Shown here in pieces: positions 1 to 5,925 of a DNA stretch of 10,309 bases. The stretch lies in contig PBAU01000002.1 of the NCBI GenBank assembly GCA_002716355.1, forward strand, positions 96,373-106,681. The letters run 5' to 3'. Under the pieces are notes generated by a model. It was given only the letters and a program-made list of their open reading frames with translations. It did not search any database and was not told the DNA's origin. The stretch comes from a bacterium (GTDB taxonomy: Bacteria; UBP7; UBA6624). The translations under genes were made by a program, and so were the position numbers. The stretch's first letter is position 1, and the number at the start of each line of letters is the position of its first letter.

Positions 1-464
1 TCTGGATAGACTGATGCAAAGCCAGCTCCCCAGATCAGATGGTGTATTTCTTCTTGGGAGGCGTCTCTTTGGTTTGGGTTGTTTGTCTCCTCCGCATAAA
101 GATCCTGGATAAAGAATCCACCTTTTTCGATTTCTGCAAAATTCTTTATCATGAAGATTTCCGAAAAGCCCATTTCGCTCATAAGCAAAGTGGCCTTGTT
201 GCCTTTGAGCTCTTCAAGCACTGCAGGATTGTCCACCACACCATCCTGGTTGTTGTCAATCCATTGGGCTGCAACATTTGCCGCATGGGCAATCTTCTCT
301 TGCGGAACCATTGATGTTCCGCATATCAGGACGCTTTCAAAGACCACAGCTCCCTTATCGAAAATCTTGGTCGGACATTGTTGAAGATGGCCGTCTTGGG
401 CCTTGAATTCATCACTGCATGAGGATATGAGGAAAGCAATAATGAATACCCCGTATATCCTCAT
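1..464 (-). CDS. Secreted lipoprotein, N-terminal part (cut by window edge)
   Basis: The reading frame stays open from the ATG at 464 to the left edge, giving 154 residues of a longer protein. Residues 1-16 form a lipoprotein signal peptide ending in an LISSC lipobox (Cys16), so it should be lipid-anchored outside the inner membrane. Residues 70-78 (DNNQDGVVD) resemble a calcium-binding EF-hand-type loop. Residues 139-142 read EIHH in the context QEEIHHLIWGAGFA, an acidic/His pair that could bind metal, but the rest of any site lies outside the window. It starts 43 bases after the HAF lipoprotein stop on the same strand, so the two are probably co-transcribed. There is no clear Shine-Dalgarno site. 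I do not recognise a characterised family; I recall similar uncharacterised secreted proteins with an EEVLHLI-like motif, but cannot verify this. Confidence 0.8.
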   Translation of the reverse strand, partial: MRIYGVFIIAFLISSCSDEFKAQDGHLQQCPTKIFDKGAVVFESVLICGTSMVPQEKIAHAANVAAQWIDNNQDGVVDNPAVLEELKGNKATLLMSEMGFSEIFMIKNFAEIEKGGFFIQDLYAEETNNPNQRDASQEEIHHLIWGAGFASVYP

Positions 465-507
465 TTAAGCACCAAATTTTTTGCCTGCTAAAAGAGCTGA
501 ACTATTT

Positions 508-1548
508 TTACTTAAGACCAGCGGCATTTCCTTCAGAAAAAGTTGCGCCTGCAAGTGTGATGGAGTTAATTCCATCTGCCGCTGTCCACCAAAACACATG
601 CTCTTCAGTACCGTCATCGCTGTTACCAACAATCATCCCATTGTTGCTTATGGCAAATGGATATGAAGCTTCATGCCCTGGGAGAGTTGGAAGCAGGTTG
701 TAATAACCGATCGTAATCGGATCCCAATACCATCCAAAAACACCGGTACCACTGTTTGAGTTTCCAACAATTGTGCCAGCATCATTAATAGCTAAAGCCC
801 TTGAGTCATTCCCATTTAGCGGAAAATCAATATCGACCGCTCCGGTAGTAGCGTTTTGCCAGTACCATCCAACGGTGAGATTGCCGAAAGCACCTCCTCC
901 ATCCCCATAGCCGACAATCGTACCTTGGTTATTGATATCTTTAGCCATTGCCCAGGTTGCTAACGGGAGTTTGTCGATAACAGTCGTTGTCGGATTCGAG
1001 GCAGCAGTGTCATAATACCAGGAATCATATGGCCCAGTACCGCTCCACCCGACGATGACCCCATAATCGTTGACCCCTTCTGCTTGACTCCAGAACTGTC
1101 CAGCAGCATGCGGGATTATGACAAATCCAGCTGATGGGTTTGATATTTCATAATACCAAGGAATCAACCCTTGTGACGTATACCCCACAATCATTCCATT
1201 TTCATTGATGTCAACAGCCCAAGTGTCTCTCCAGCCATCCACCTGTCCGACATTGGTCCAACCAGTGCCTTCTTCCCAATAGGCAAGGCTGAAGTCATCA
1301 CCGGAGACGGTGTTGAATTCGGCTCCGACAATGATCCCATTTTCATTGGCTGCTTTGGCAATATATGATGTTCCGATATCCACAGCGCCTTCAGTTGGAG
1401 TCCAATAGAAAGCGTACTGCCCCGGATTCTGGTCATAGTTAGCCTGGCCAACAACCATATTCTCTTGTGAAACCGGAGTTGGTCCCCCTCCACCTCCACA
1501 AGACACAAAAAACAAGACCAATCCAAAAGTCATCAATAATTTTTTCAT
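508..1548 (-). CDS. HAF-repeat lipoprotein, seven repeats
   Basis: A 346-aa lipoprotein: the signal peptide ends at FVSC (Cys17), followed by a Gly-rich linker. The rest is built from a repeat of 41-49 residues whose core is (I/V)N-x-x-G-x-IVG, as in the extracellular HAF repeat family. The IVG-type core ends near residues 34 (variant MVVG), 75, 122, 167, 213, 262 and 308. An aromatic cluster (FYW, AYW, WYY, WYY, WYW, WYW, FWW) occurs once per repeat near 47, 90, 131, 177, 228, 273 and 319. Seven copies filling the whole mature protein fit a seven-bladed beta-propeller-like fold (inference). No catalytic residues are recognisable; a binding or surface role is likely. The ATG at 1548 is preceded by a G6 run 7 bases upstream that could act as a wobble Shine-Dalgarno site. 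Confidence 0.88.
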   Translation of the reverse strand: MKKLLMTFGLVLFFVSCGGGGGPTPVSQENMVVGQANYDQNPGQYAFYWTPTEGAVDIGTSYIAKAANENGIIVGAEFNTVSGDDFSLAYWEEGTGWTNVGQVDGWRDTWAVDINENGMIVGYTSQGLIPWYYEISNPSAGFVIIPHAAGQFWSQAEGVNDYGVIVGWSGTGPYDSWYYDTAASNPTTTVIDKLPLATWAMAKDINNQGTIVGYGDGGGAFGNLTVGWYWQNATTGAVDIDFPLNGNDSRALAINDAGTIVGNSNSGTGVFGWYWDPITIGYYNLLPTLPGHEASYPFAISNNGMIVGNSDDGTEEHVFWWTAADGINSITLAGATFSEGNAAGLK

Positions 1549-1573
1549 AAAAATACCCCCCTAGTTAAAAAAC

Positions 1574-1579
1574 ATTATA
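1574..1579 (-). promoter_or_regulatory. -10 box for the HAF lipoprotein gene
   Basis: The minus strand reads TATAAT, 25 bases before the ATG at 1548. No good -35 box is seen at 16-18 bp; that position falls in the G/C-run of the adjoining repeat. The promoter is divergent from that of the C13 peptidase gene. Confidence 0.45.
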
Positions 1580-1580
1580 C

Positions 1581-1768
1581 ATAAAGGGGGGATTATAGGG
1601 GGGTATATATAAAGGTTAAAGGAGGATTCCAAAGGAGGACTAGGAAAAGCATGCATGCCGGATGCCCATCCCTTTCTCGCACGCATTATGTGCGCACATG
1701 CGCATCGCGCATCTAAAGGGGGGAGACTATAGAGGGGGGATTAGAAAGGGATGGTATGGAAGGGGGAA
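1581..1768 (+). repeat. G-rich dispersed repeat, copy A
   Basis: A repeat of about 190 bp, matched by the reverse complement of 5668-5861. From 1621 to 1768 the two copies differ by about ten substitutions and one single-base indel (counted by eye); the first 40 bases are less alike. Layout: a left module ATAAAGGGGGG...GGGGGG (1581-1604), a stretch with AAAGGAGGA twice (from 1618 and 1631), a GC-rich palindromic core holding GCATGCATGC (1649-1658), ATGTGCGCACAT (1688-1699) and the hairpin ATGCGC-ATC-GCGCAT (1698-1712), then a second G6-N-G6 module (1713-1743) and a purine-rich tail. All G runs are on the plus strand, the sense strand of the following C13 peptidase gene. No transposase or target-site duplication is visible. 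Confidence 0.9.
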
Positions 1769-1774
1769 GGGTAG

Positions 1775-1780
1775 TATAAT
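1775..1780 (+). promoter_or_regulatory. -10 box for the C13 peptidase gene
   Basis: A perfect TATAAT begins 7 bases after the end of repeat copy A and ends 11 bases before the TTG start at 1792. Transcription would begin only a few bases before the start codon, implying a leaderless or nearly leaderless mRNA. The -35 position lies inside the purine-rich tail of the repeat and does not match consensus. Confidence 0.55.
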
Positions 1781-1791
1781 TTGACTCGAAA

Positions 1792-2706
1792 TTGAGATAC
1801 CTTTCTTTGCTTTTGGCTTTTTTCCTATGTGCTGCTGCGCCTAGCAAGGTCAACCCGTCAAGAGGTCCGTCCCAGGCAAGAAAGGACTATTCAGCAGTTC
1901 AATCGTTAGTCAGGAAATCGCTGAATTCTGAAATTGCAAATGAGAATCCAGGTGAAATTGATCTTTTTTTCCTAGGTATTGCTCTTTACGGTGACCAGGA
2001 TGTGTTCATGAGGGAAACACTCTATGCTCACAACCTCTTTGAAGACAGGTATCACGACCTGTACGGATCCGGAAAAAAATCTTTTGGCTTATCGCTGGTC
2101 AACAACATCAAGACAGCAAACAGGTATCTTTTCGCAACCAAGGAGAATATTGCTGAAATTTTGAAGCTCTTGGGCAAGAAAATGGGTGAAGAGGATATTC
2201 TGTTCATCTATTTCACATCGCATGGCTCAAGAAGTCACAAATTGTCGATGACATTGCCGAGACAGTTCAGAAACAATTTGGATTCAGAAGAAATAAGAAC
2301 AATGCTTGACGATGCGGATATACCCTGGCGCATGCTTATTGTTTCTGCATGTTTTTCTGGCGGATTCATCCCAGGATTGGAGTCACCAAAGACTCTTGTT
2401 GCTACAGCTGCAGATCCAAACCACAGTTCTTTTGGCTGCACAGACACCAGAAATTTTACCTATTACGGAGAAGCTTTGTTCAAAAGACAGTTGAACGAAG
2501 GTACAGGCTTGCTTGATTCCCTTTACAGGATGCCCCCGATCATCAAGGTGATGGAGGATGAGCAGGGTTATAAAAATTCCAATCCACAAATGGTGATTGG
2601 GGATGATTTTTTGGAGCATTGGCAAAAATATCAAGACGATTTAAGGGAAAGATTGACATATCGCAAGGAAGAAAGGCCCAAAAGACCGCCTAAAAGAGGC
2701 TGGTAG
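1792..2706 (+). CDS. Secreted caspase-clan cysteine peptidase, C13 (legumain-like) family
   Basis: A 304-aa protein with an N-terminal signal sequence (about residues 1-16; Cys13 is not in a good lipobox). The C13-type catalytic core is clear: hydrophobic strand DILFIYF then TSHGS with the catalytic His144, and MLIVSACFSGGF with the catalytic Cys187. Flanking motifs known from bacterial C13 proteins are also present: PWRMLIVSAC, TLVATAADPNHSSFGC and TYYGEALF (residues 224-230). The Lys/Arg/Pro-rich tail (281-304) is probably unstructured. The family cleaves after Asn or Asp in eukaryotic legumains and GPI transamidase; bacterial substrates are not established. The start is TTG at 1792: the frame has a stop at 1777-1779 and no other start before the signal peptide. 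No Shine-Dalgarno site is present. Confidence 0.88.
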   Translation: MRYLSLLLAFFLCAAAPSKVNPSRGPSQARKDYSAVQSLVRKSLNSEIANENPGEIDLFFLGIALYGDQDVFMRETLYAHNLFEDRYHDLYGSGKKSFGLSLVNNIKTANRYLFATKENIAEILKLLGKKMGEEDILFIYFTSHGSRSHKLSMTLPRQFRNNLDSEEIRTMLDDADIPWRMLIVSACFSGGFIPGLESPKTLVATAADPNHSSFGCTDTRNFTYYGEALFKRQLNEGTGLLDSLYRMPPIIKVMEDEQGYKNSNPQMVIGDDFLEHWQKYQDDLRERLTYRKEERPKRPPKRGW

Positions 2707-2753
2707 TAAAAATTTAACTAGAATAGTACAAATCATTACACAAGGAGATACAC

Positions 2754-2963
2754 ATGGCAGACAGAGTAAAAGGCACTGTAAAGTGGTTTAACGAAAAGAA
2801 AGGCTTCGGCTTCATATCAAGAGAAGACGGAGGCGATGTTTTTGTTCATTTTTCCGACATTCAAAGCGATGGCTTCAGAACATTAGCTGAAAACCAAGCA
2901 GTTGAATTCGAAATAACAACAGATGACAAAGGCGAAAGAGCTACTAACGTTTCAACAGCTTAA
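2754..2963 (+). CDS. Cold-shock domain protein, CspA family
   Basis: A 69-aa single cold-shock domain, the usual family length. Residues KGFGFI (RNP1) and VFVHF (RNP2) carry the aromatic residues that stack on single-stranded RNA or DNA, with the typical start [12 protein letters not shown]. It should act in the cytoplasm as a nucleic-acid chaperone. A strong Shine-Dalgarno AAGGAG lies 7 bases before the ATG, unlike the SD-less upstream gene. The gap to the C13 peptidase stop is 47 bases, so co-transcription is possible, though a TAGAAT at 2719-2724 may be its own -10 box. The stop codon overlaps the xylB stop codon from the other strand. The sequence does not show whether it is cold-induced. 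Confidence 0.97.
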   Translation: MADRVKGTVKWFNEKKGFGFISREDGGDVFVHFSDIQSDGFRTLAENQAVEFEITTDDKGERATNVSTA

Positions 2964-4213
2964 CTATTTGGTTTAACAATTTCCTTAATTGATTTATCTT
3001 GGTTGTTTTTGCAGCCATTCACCATTGAAGCTTGAATTGCAGCCCCTAGGGAAGCTGTGTCAAATTCAGATAGTACCGAAATATCGGAATTGAACGTATT
3101 GGCAATCGTTTGAACCCACAGTTTGTTTTTGGCACCGCCACCAACCACTCTTATTTCTTTTGCACCGCCGCAAGCATTGCGAATTTTGTCATATCCTCTT
3201 TTCAGAGACCTTGTGATGTTTAGGATTTTGTTCAAATAAATCTTACCTTCTTTTTGATTTGGATTCTGAGATGAAATTTTGGCCAAATCCTCATGGTTTA
3301 AACCAAAACGATCAGTCAGTGCATCTAGCTCTAGTGCACAATCGTTTAGGCAAAAAAGAGGCAGCCAACCACCTATGGCATCACAAAAAGCAGAAATTTC
3401 CGGATCTGATTGCTGGATACACTTTTCACTATGACAAAAAACCGTACCACTAGTTCCAAGACTGATTGCCAATGTGCCACTTTGCAAAATCCCTGAACCC
3501 AGTGCGCTCATCATGTTATCGCCACTGCCTGGAGACACTATGGTTTGTTTACTGATTCCAAATAGTTCTGAGATTTCCCTTGTGATGCTGCCTATGGGCT
3601 TGAATTGATCAACCAGCTTAGGAATCGAGCCCTCCAGATCATCATCTATTGCCATCATTGTTTTTTTATCAAAATTTCGATTTTCAATATCAAAAAAACC
3701 AGTACCACTTGCATCACCAGCCTCCATAACTTTCTGGCCAGTGAGATAAAAATTAATGTAATCATGTGGCAGTAAAACAGTATCAAGTCGCTTGAAACTG
3801 TCCGGTTCTTTTCTTTTCATCCATAATATCTTGCTTGCGGTATAGCGAACAGAAATTTCTTTTCCAGCTATGTTGGAAAGGTCTTCCGCCTCATTGTGCG
3901 TTTCTGTATCGCACCATAATTTTGCAGGCCTTATGACTATGTTTTTTTTGTCCAAAGCCACGAAACCGTGCTGTTGCCCGGAAACCCCAATGCCTTTTAT
4001 TTTTTGCCTATCTGTGATGTTCTTGAGCGCTTTCGCAAGTGATTTGTTGACAGCTTCAATCCATACAGATGGATGCTGTTCTGCCTTGCCATTTTCATCT
4101 ACATCCAAGCCATAAGAATGATGTCCCCTGCTTACGACAGTCTGAATCTCAGCATCCCAAATAAGAGCTTTGGTGCTTTGTGTTCCGACATCCAGACCGA
4201 TATATAAAGACAC
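2960..4213 (-). CDS. xylB: Xylulokinase, internally shortened
   Basis: A FGGY-family sugar kinase that phosphorylates D-xylulose to xylulose 5-phosphate in the cytoplasm. Seen: N-terminal ATPase motif [15 protein letters not shown] (6-20), sugar-site QQHG (80-83), LWCDTET (99-105), the catalytic base Asp232 in PGSGDN, second phosphate motif SLGTSGTVF (251-259) and the adenosine motif [11 protein letters not shown] (356-366). It has 417 residues against about 480-500 in typical XylB. The block with the conserved GERTP motif, expected between KEGKIYL (321-327) and [15 protein letters not shown] (331-345), is absent, a loss of about 40 residues without frameshift; the C-terminus is also short. 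Activity is therefore uncertain. The start is GTG, 2 bases after the xylA stop, so translation is probably coupled. Confidence 0.92.
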   Translation of the reverse strand: MSLYIGLDVGTQSTKALIWDAEIQTVVSRGHHSYGLDVDENGKAEQHPSVWIEAVNKSLAKALKNITDRQKIKGIGVSGQQHGFVALDKKNIVIRPAKLWCDTETHNEAEDLSNIAGKEISVRYTASKILWMKRKEPDSFKRLDTVLLPHDYINFYLTGQKVMEAGDASGTGFFDIENRNFDKKTMMAIDDDLEGSIPKLVDQFKPIGSITREISELFGISKQTIVSPGSGDNMMSALGSGILQSGTLAISLGTSGTVFCHSEKCIQQSDPEISAFCDAIGGWLPLFCLNDCALELDALTDRFGLNHEDLAKISSQNPNQKEGKIYLNKILNITRSLKRGYDKIRNACGGAKEIRVVGGGAKNKLWVQTIANTFNSDISVLSEFDTASLGAAIQASMVNGCKNNQDKSIKEIVKPNS

Positions 4214-4215
4214 GA

Positions 4216-5418
4216 TTATCTAGTGCCCATGATGTGCTCAACTGCGATTTGGTCAAGCTTTTCATATTGCAACCCTGCTTTAGACAGTTTTTCTGGGTTT
4301 GCATTCATGCTCCGGATTGCTTCAGCATTTTCTTTAGAGTAAGAAAGAATTCCACTTAGGTTGTTTGAATCGCTATGATTCTTGAGAAGAATCTCTTTTA
4401 CTTCGGGGTCATTATTGAATGAATTTGCTTTTTCGGCAAGCATTTTGTAAGTCCTCATGCAACCTTTTGCAAAATCCCAAACGCCTTCTTGGCTTTCTGT
4501 GCGATAGGCATGTGCATCAAAATGTTTTGGGCCATCATATTTTGGATATCCACCACAGCCTTCAAGCAAGCGTACCAAAAAGAAGGCACCCTTGATGTCT
4601 TCGCTGCCAAACCGCAAATCTTGATCGTATCTTCCTATCTTTTGTGCGTTGAGGTCAATATGGAAAAGCTTGCTTGCCTCCATTGCTTGTGCAACAGCAA
4701 AAACCATTGAAAGTCCAGTCATGTTTTCATGGGCAACTTCCGGATTGACACCACACATTTCGGGTTTGTCTAGGGTCGATATGAAATGAAGCATTGACCC
4801 TGTGGTTGGATAGTAAATATCTCCCCTAGGCTCATTCGGCTTGGCTTCAAGTGCAAATTTTAGATTCCAGCCTTGGTCGTTTACCCAGTGACTTAAAAAA
4901 TTGATTGCATCTCGATACCAGCCAATCGCATCCCTTGGATCCTTGCCAGAATCCGTTTCTGCACCTTCTCTACCCCCCCAAAAAACAATTGTTTCAGCTC
5001 CCAGTTCAACACCCATGCTGATTGATTGCATCGATTTTTGTAACGCAAATGCTCTGATTTCTGGATTGCTAGATGTGAATGCTCCATCTTTGAATACGGG
5101 ATGATGAAATAGGTTTGTGGTTGCCATGGGAACCTTCAATCCGGTTTCCTTCAGGGCTTCCTTGAATTTTCCGACAACTGCTTGTTTTTCTTTTTGGCTG
5201 CATCCAAAAGGGATTAGGTCATTGTCATGCAGGTTTACGCCATAAGCGCCACACTCGGCAAGTCCGTGAACTATTTGGACAGGATTAATTTTTTCCCTTG
5301 TAGGCAGTCCAAAAGGGTCTCCACCAGGGTTGCCGACTGTCCACAAGCCAAATGTGAACTTGTCATTTTTTTCAGGTTGGTACATTTCATTCATTGGGTA
5401 TAGATTGTATGTGCGCAT
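4216..5418 (-). CDS. xylA: Xylose isomerase, actinobacterial (class I) type
   Basis: Converts D-xylose to D-xylulose in the cytoplasm with two divalent metal ions. The family residues are in place: His64 and Asp67 in VNLHDND, FWGGREG (146-152), metal ligands Glu191 and Lys193 in LEAKPNEPRGD, Glu227 and His230 in NPEVAHENM, Asp255 in IDLNAQ, Asp265 and Asp267 in DQDLRFG, and Asp301 in FDAHAYRTE. The length of 400 fits the short class (about 390). The coordinates use the outermost ATG, but the family start aligns with the ATG at 5394 or 5385 (MNEMYQP or MYQP before FTFGLWTVG). The outermost ATG lies inside a long inverted repeat and has no Shine-Dalgarno site, so a start at 5394 or 5385 is more likely. 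It lies between a small membrane protein gene and xylB. Confidence 0.96.
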   Translation of the reverse strand: MRTYNLYPMNEMYQPEKNDKFTFGLWTVGNPGGDPFGLPTREKINPVQIVHGLAECGAYGVNLHDNDLIPFGCSQKEKQAVVGKFKEALKETGLKVPMATTNLFHHPVFKDGAFTSSNPEIRAFALQKSMQSISMGVELGAETIVFWGGREGAETDSGKDPRDAIGWYRDAINFLSHWVNDQGWNLKFALEAKPNEPRGDIYYPTTGSMLHFISTLDKPEMCGVNPEVAHENMTGLSMVFAVAQAMEASKLFHIDLNAQKIGRYDQDLRFGSEDIKGAFFLVRLLEGCGGYPKYDGPKHFDAHAYRTESQEGVWDFAKGCMRTYKMLAEKANSFNNDPEVKEILLKNHSDSNNLSGILSYSKENAEAIRSMNANPEKLSKAGLQYEKLDQIAVEHIMGTR

Positions 5419-5442
5419 ATGGCTAAAACCATCATGCGCACA
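5410..5442. promoter_or_regulatory. 33-bp inverted repeat at the xylA start
   Basis: On the plus strand TGTGCGCAT-ATGG, a 6-base loop CTAAAA, then CCAT-C-ATGCGCACA: 13 matching pairs with one bulged base. It covers the first possible xylA ATG and lies just upstream of a TACAAT (minus strand, 5404-5409) that sits 9 bases before the better xylA start at 5394. It could be an operator for a sugar-responsive repressor, or an mRNA hairpin between the small ORF and xylA. It shares TGTGCGCA/TGCGCACA with the palindromic core of repeat copy A. Confidence 0.6.
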
Positions 5443-5449
5443 ATACTCT

Positions 5450-5617
5450 TTACTTAGAGGATCTTTGGGCTCTGGACATTAAACCCATAGCAAAAAGGGT
5501 CCATGCCAAGAAAGGCTCCACGGCATCATTCCAGGTCCAACTGTTGTTTACGGCTTCCATTCCAAGCATCCATCCGATGCCCGCCCAAACACAAAACCAA
5601 TCAAGATCAATCTTCAT
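5450..5617 (-). CDS. Small hydrophobic protein, 55 aa, first gene of the xyl operon
   Basis: ATG at 5617 to TAA at 5450-5452. A textbook Shine-Dalgarno, AAGGAGGTG, has its GGAGG core 7 bases before the ATG, the strongest in the window. The product has two hydrophobic stretches, about residues 6-23 (DWFCVWAGIGWMLGMEAV) and 34-48 (EPFLAWTLFAMGLMS), joined by a polar Asn/Asp/Trp segment and ending in a basic tail (RAQRSSK). This fits a small two-helix inner-membrane protein. It ends 31 bases before the outermost xylA ATG on the same strand. I do not recognise a family. The Shine-Dalgarno site, placement and membrane-like composition argue that it is real; a translation-coupling or leader role is an alternative. 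Confidence 0.72.
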   Translation of the reverse strand: MKIDLDWFCVWAGIGWMLGMEAVNNSWTWNDAVEPFLAWTLFAMGLMSRAQRSSK

Positions 5618-5653
5618 AATCGCACCTCCTTAAACATATATACCTTGAAATCT

Positions 5654-5659
5654 ATCATA
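5654..5659 (-). promoter_or_regulatory. Candidate -10 box for the small-ORF-xylA-xylB operon
   Basis: The minus strand reads TATGAT, 36 bases before the small-ORF ATG and 8 bases beyond the end of repeat copy B. At 17-bp spacing, CTGGAA (minus strand of 5677-5682) in the repeat tail is a weak -35 match. The position mirrors the TATAAT next to copy A. Confidence 0.35.
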
Positions 5660-5667
5660 AAGTTGCT

Positions 5668-5861
5668 CTTTCCCCCTTCCAGACCATCCCTTTCCAATCC
5701 CCCCTCTATATCTCCCCCCTTTAGATGCGCAATGTGCATGTGCGCGCATAATGTGTGCGAGAAGGGGATGGGGATCCGGCATGCATGCTTTTCCTAGTCC
5801 TCCTTTGGAATCCTCCTCTCACCTTTAATTTAATCCCCCCTCTATATCTCCCCCCTTTATA
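5668..5861 (-). repeat. G-rich dispersed repeat, copy B (inverted relative to copy A)
   Basis: The reverse complement of this stretch matches 1581-1768. Here the two internal modules are nearly identical to each other: TAAAGGGGGGAGATATAGAG plus a further G-run and ATT, at 5831-5861 and 5696-5724, bracketing the core. The core keeps GCATGCATGC, while the hairpin of copy A is weakened to ATGCAC-ATT-GCGCAT (one mismatch). The G runs are on the minus strand, the sense strand of the small-ORF-xylA-xylB operon. Of the 308-base gap between 5617 and 5926, this repeat fills most. The remaining 5862-5925 is AT-rich and leads into the Shine-Dalgarno of the zinc peptidase gene; I see no strong promoter there beyond a TAGAAT at 5901-5906. 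Confidence 0.9.
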
Positions 5862-5925
5862 TTGGAAACGCTGCATAAAATAATAGCCTAAATATTTTTG
5901 TAGAATAGGGCTTGGAGGTTTTGTT

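Noticed and set aside
1581-1768. CRISPR array
   Set aside because: Only two similar modules about 110 bases apart in each copy, no regular spacers and no cas genes.
1581-5861. Composite transposon or integron cassette array
   Set aside because: There is no transposase or integrase, no target-site duplication and no attC-like ends, and the enclosed genes form ordinary transcription units.
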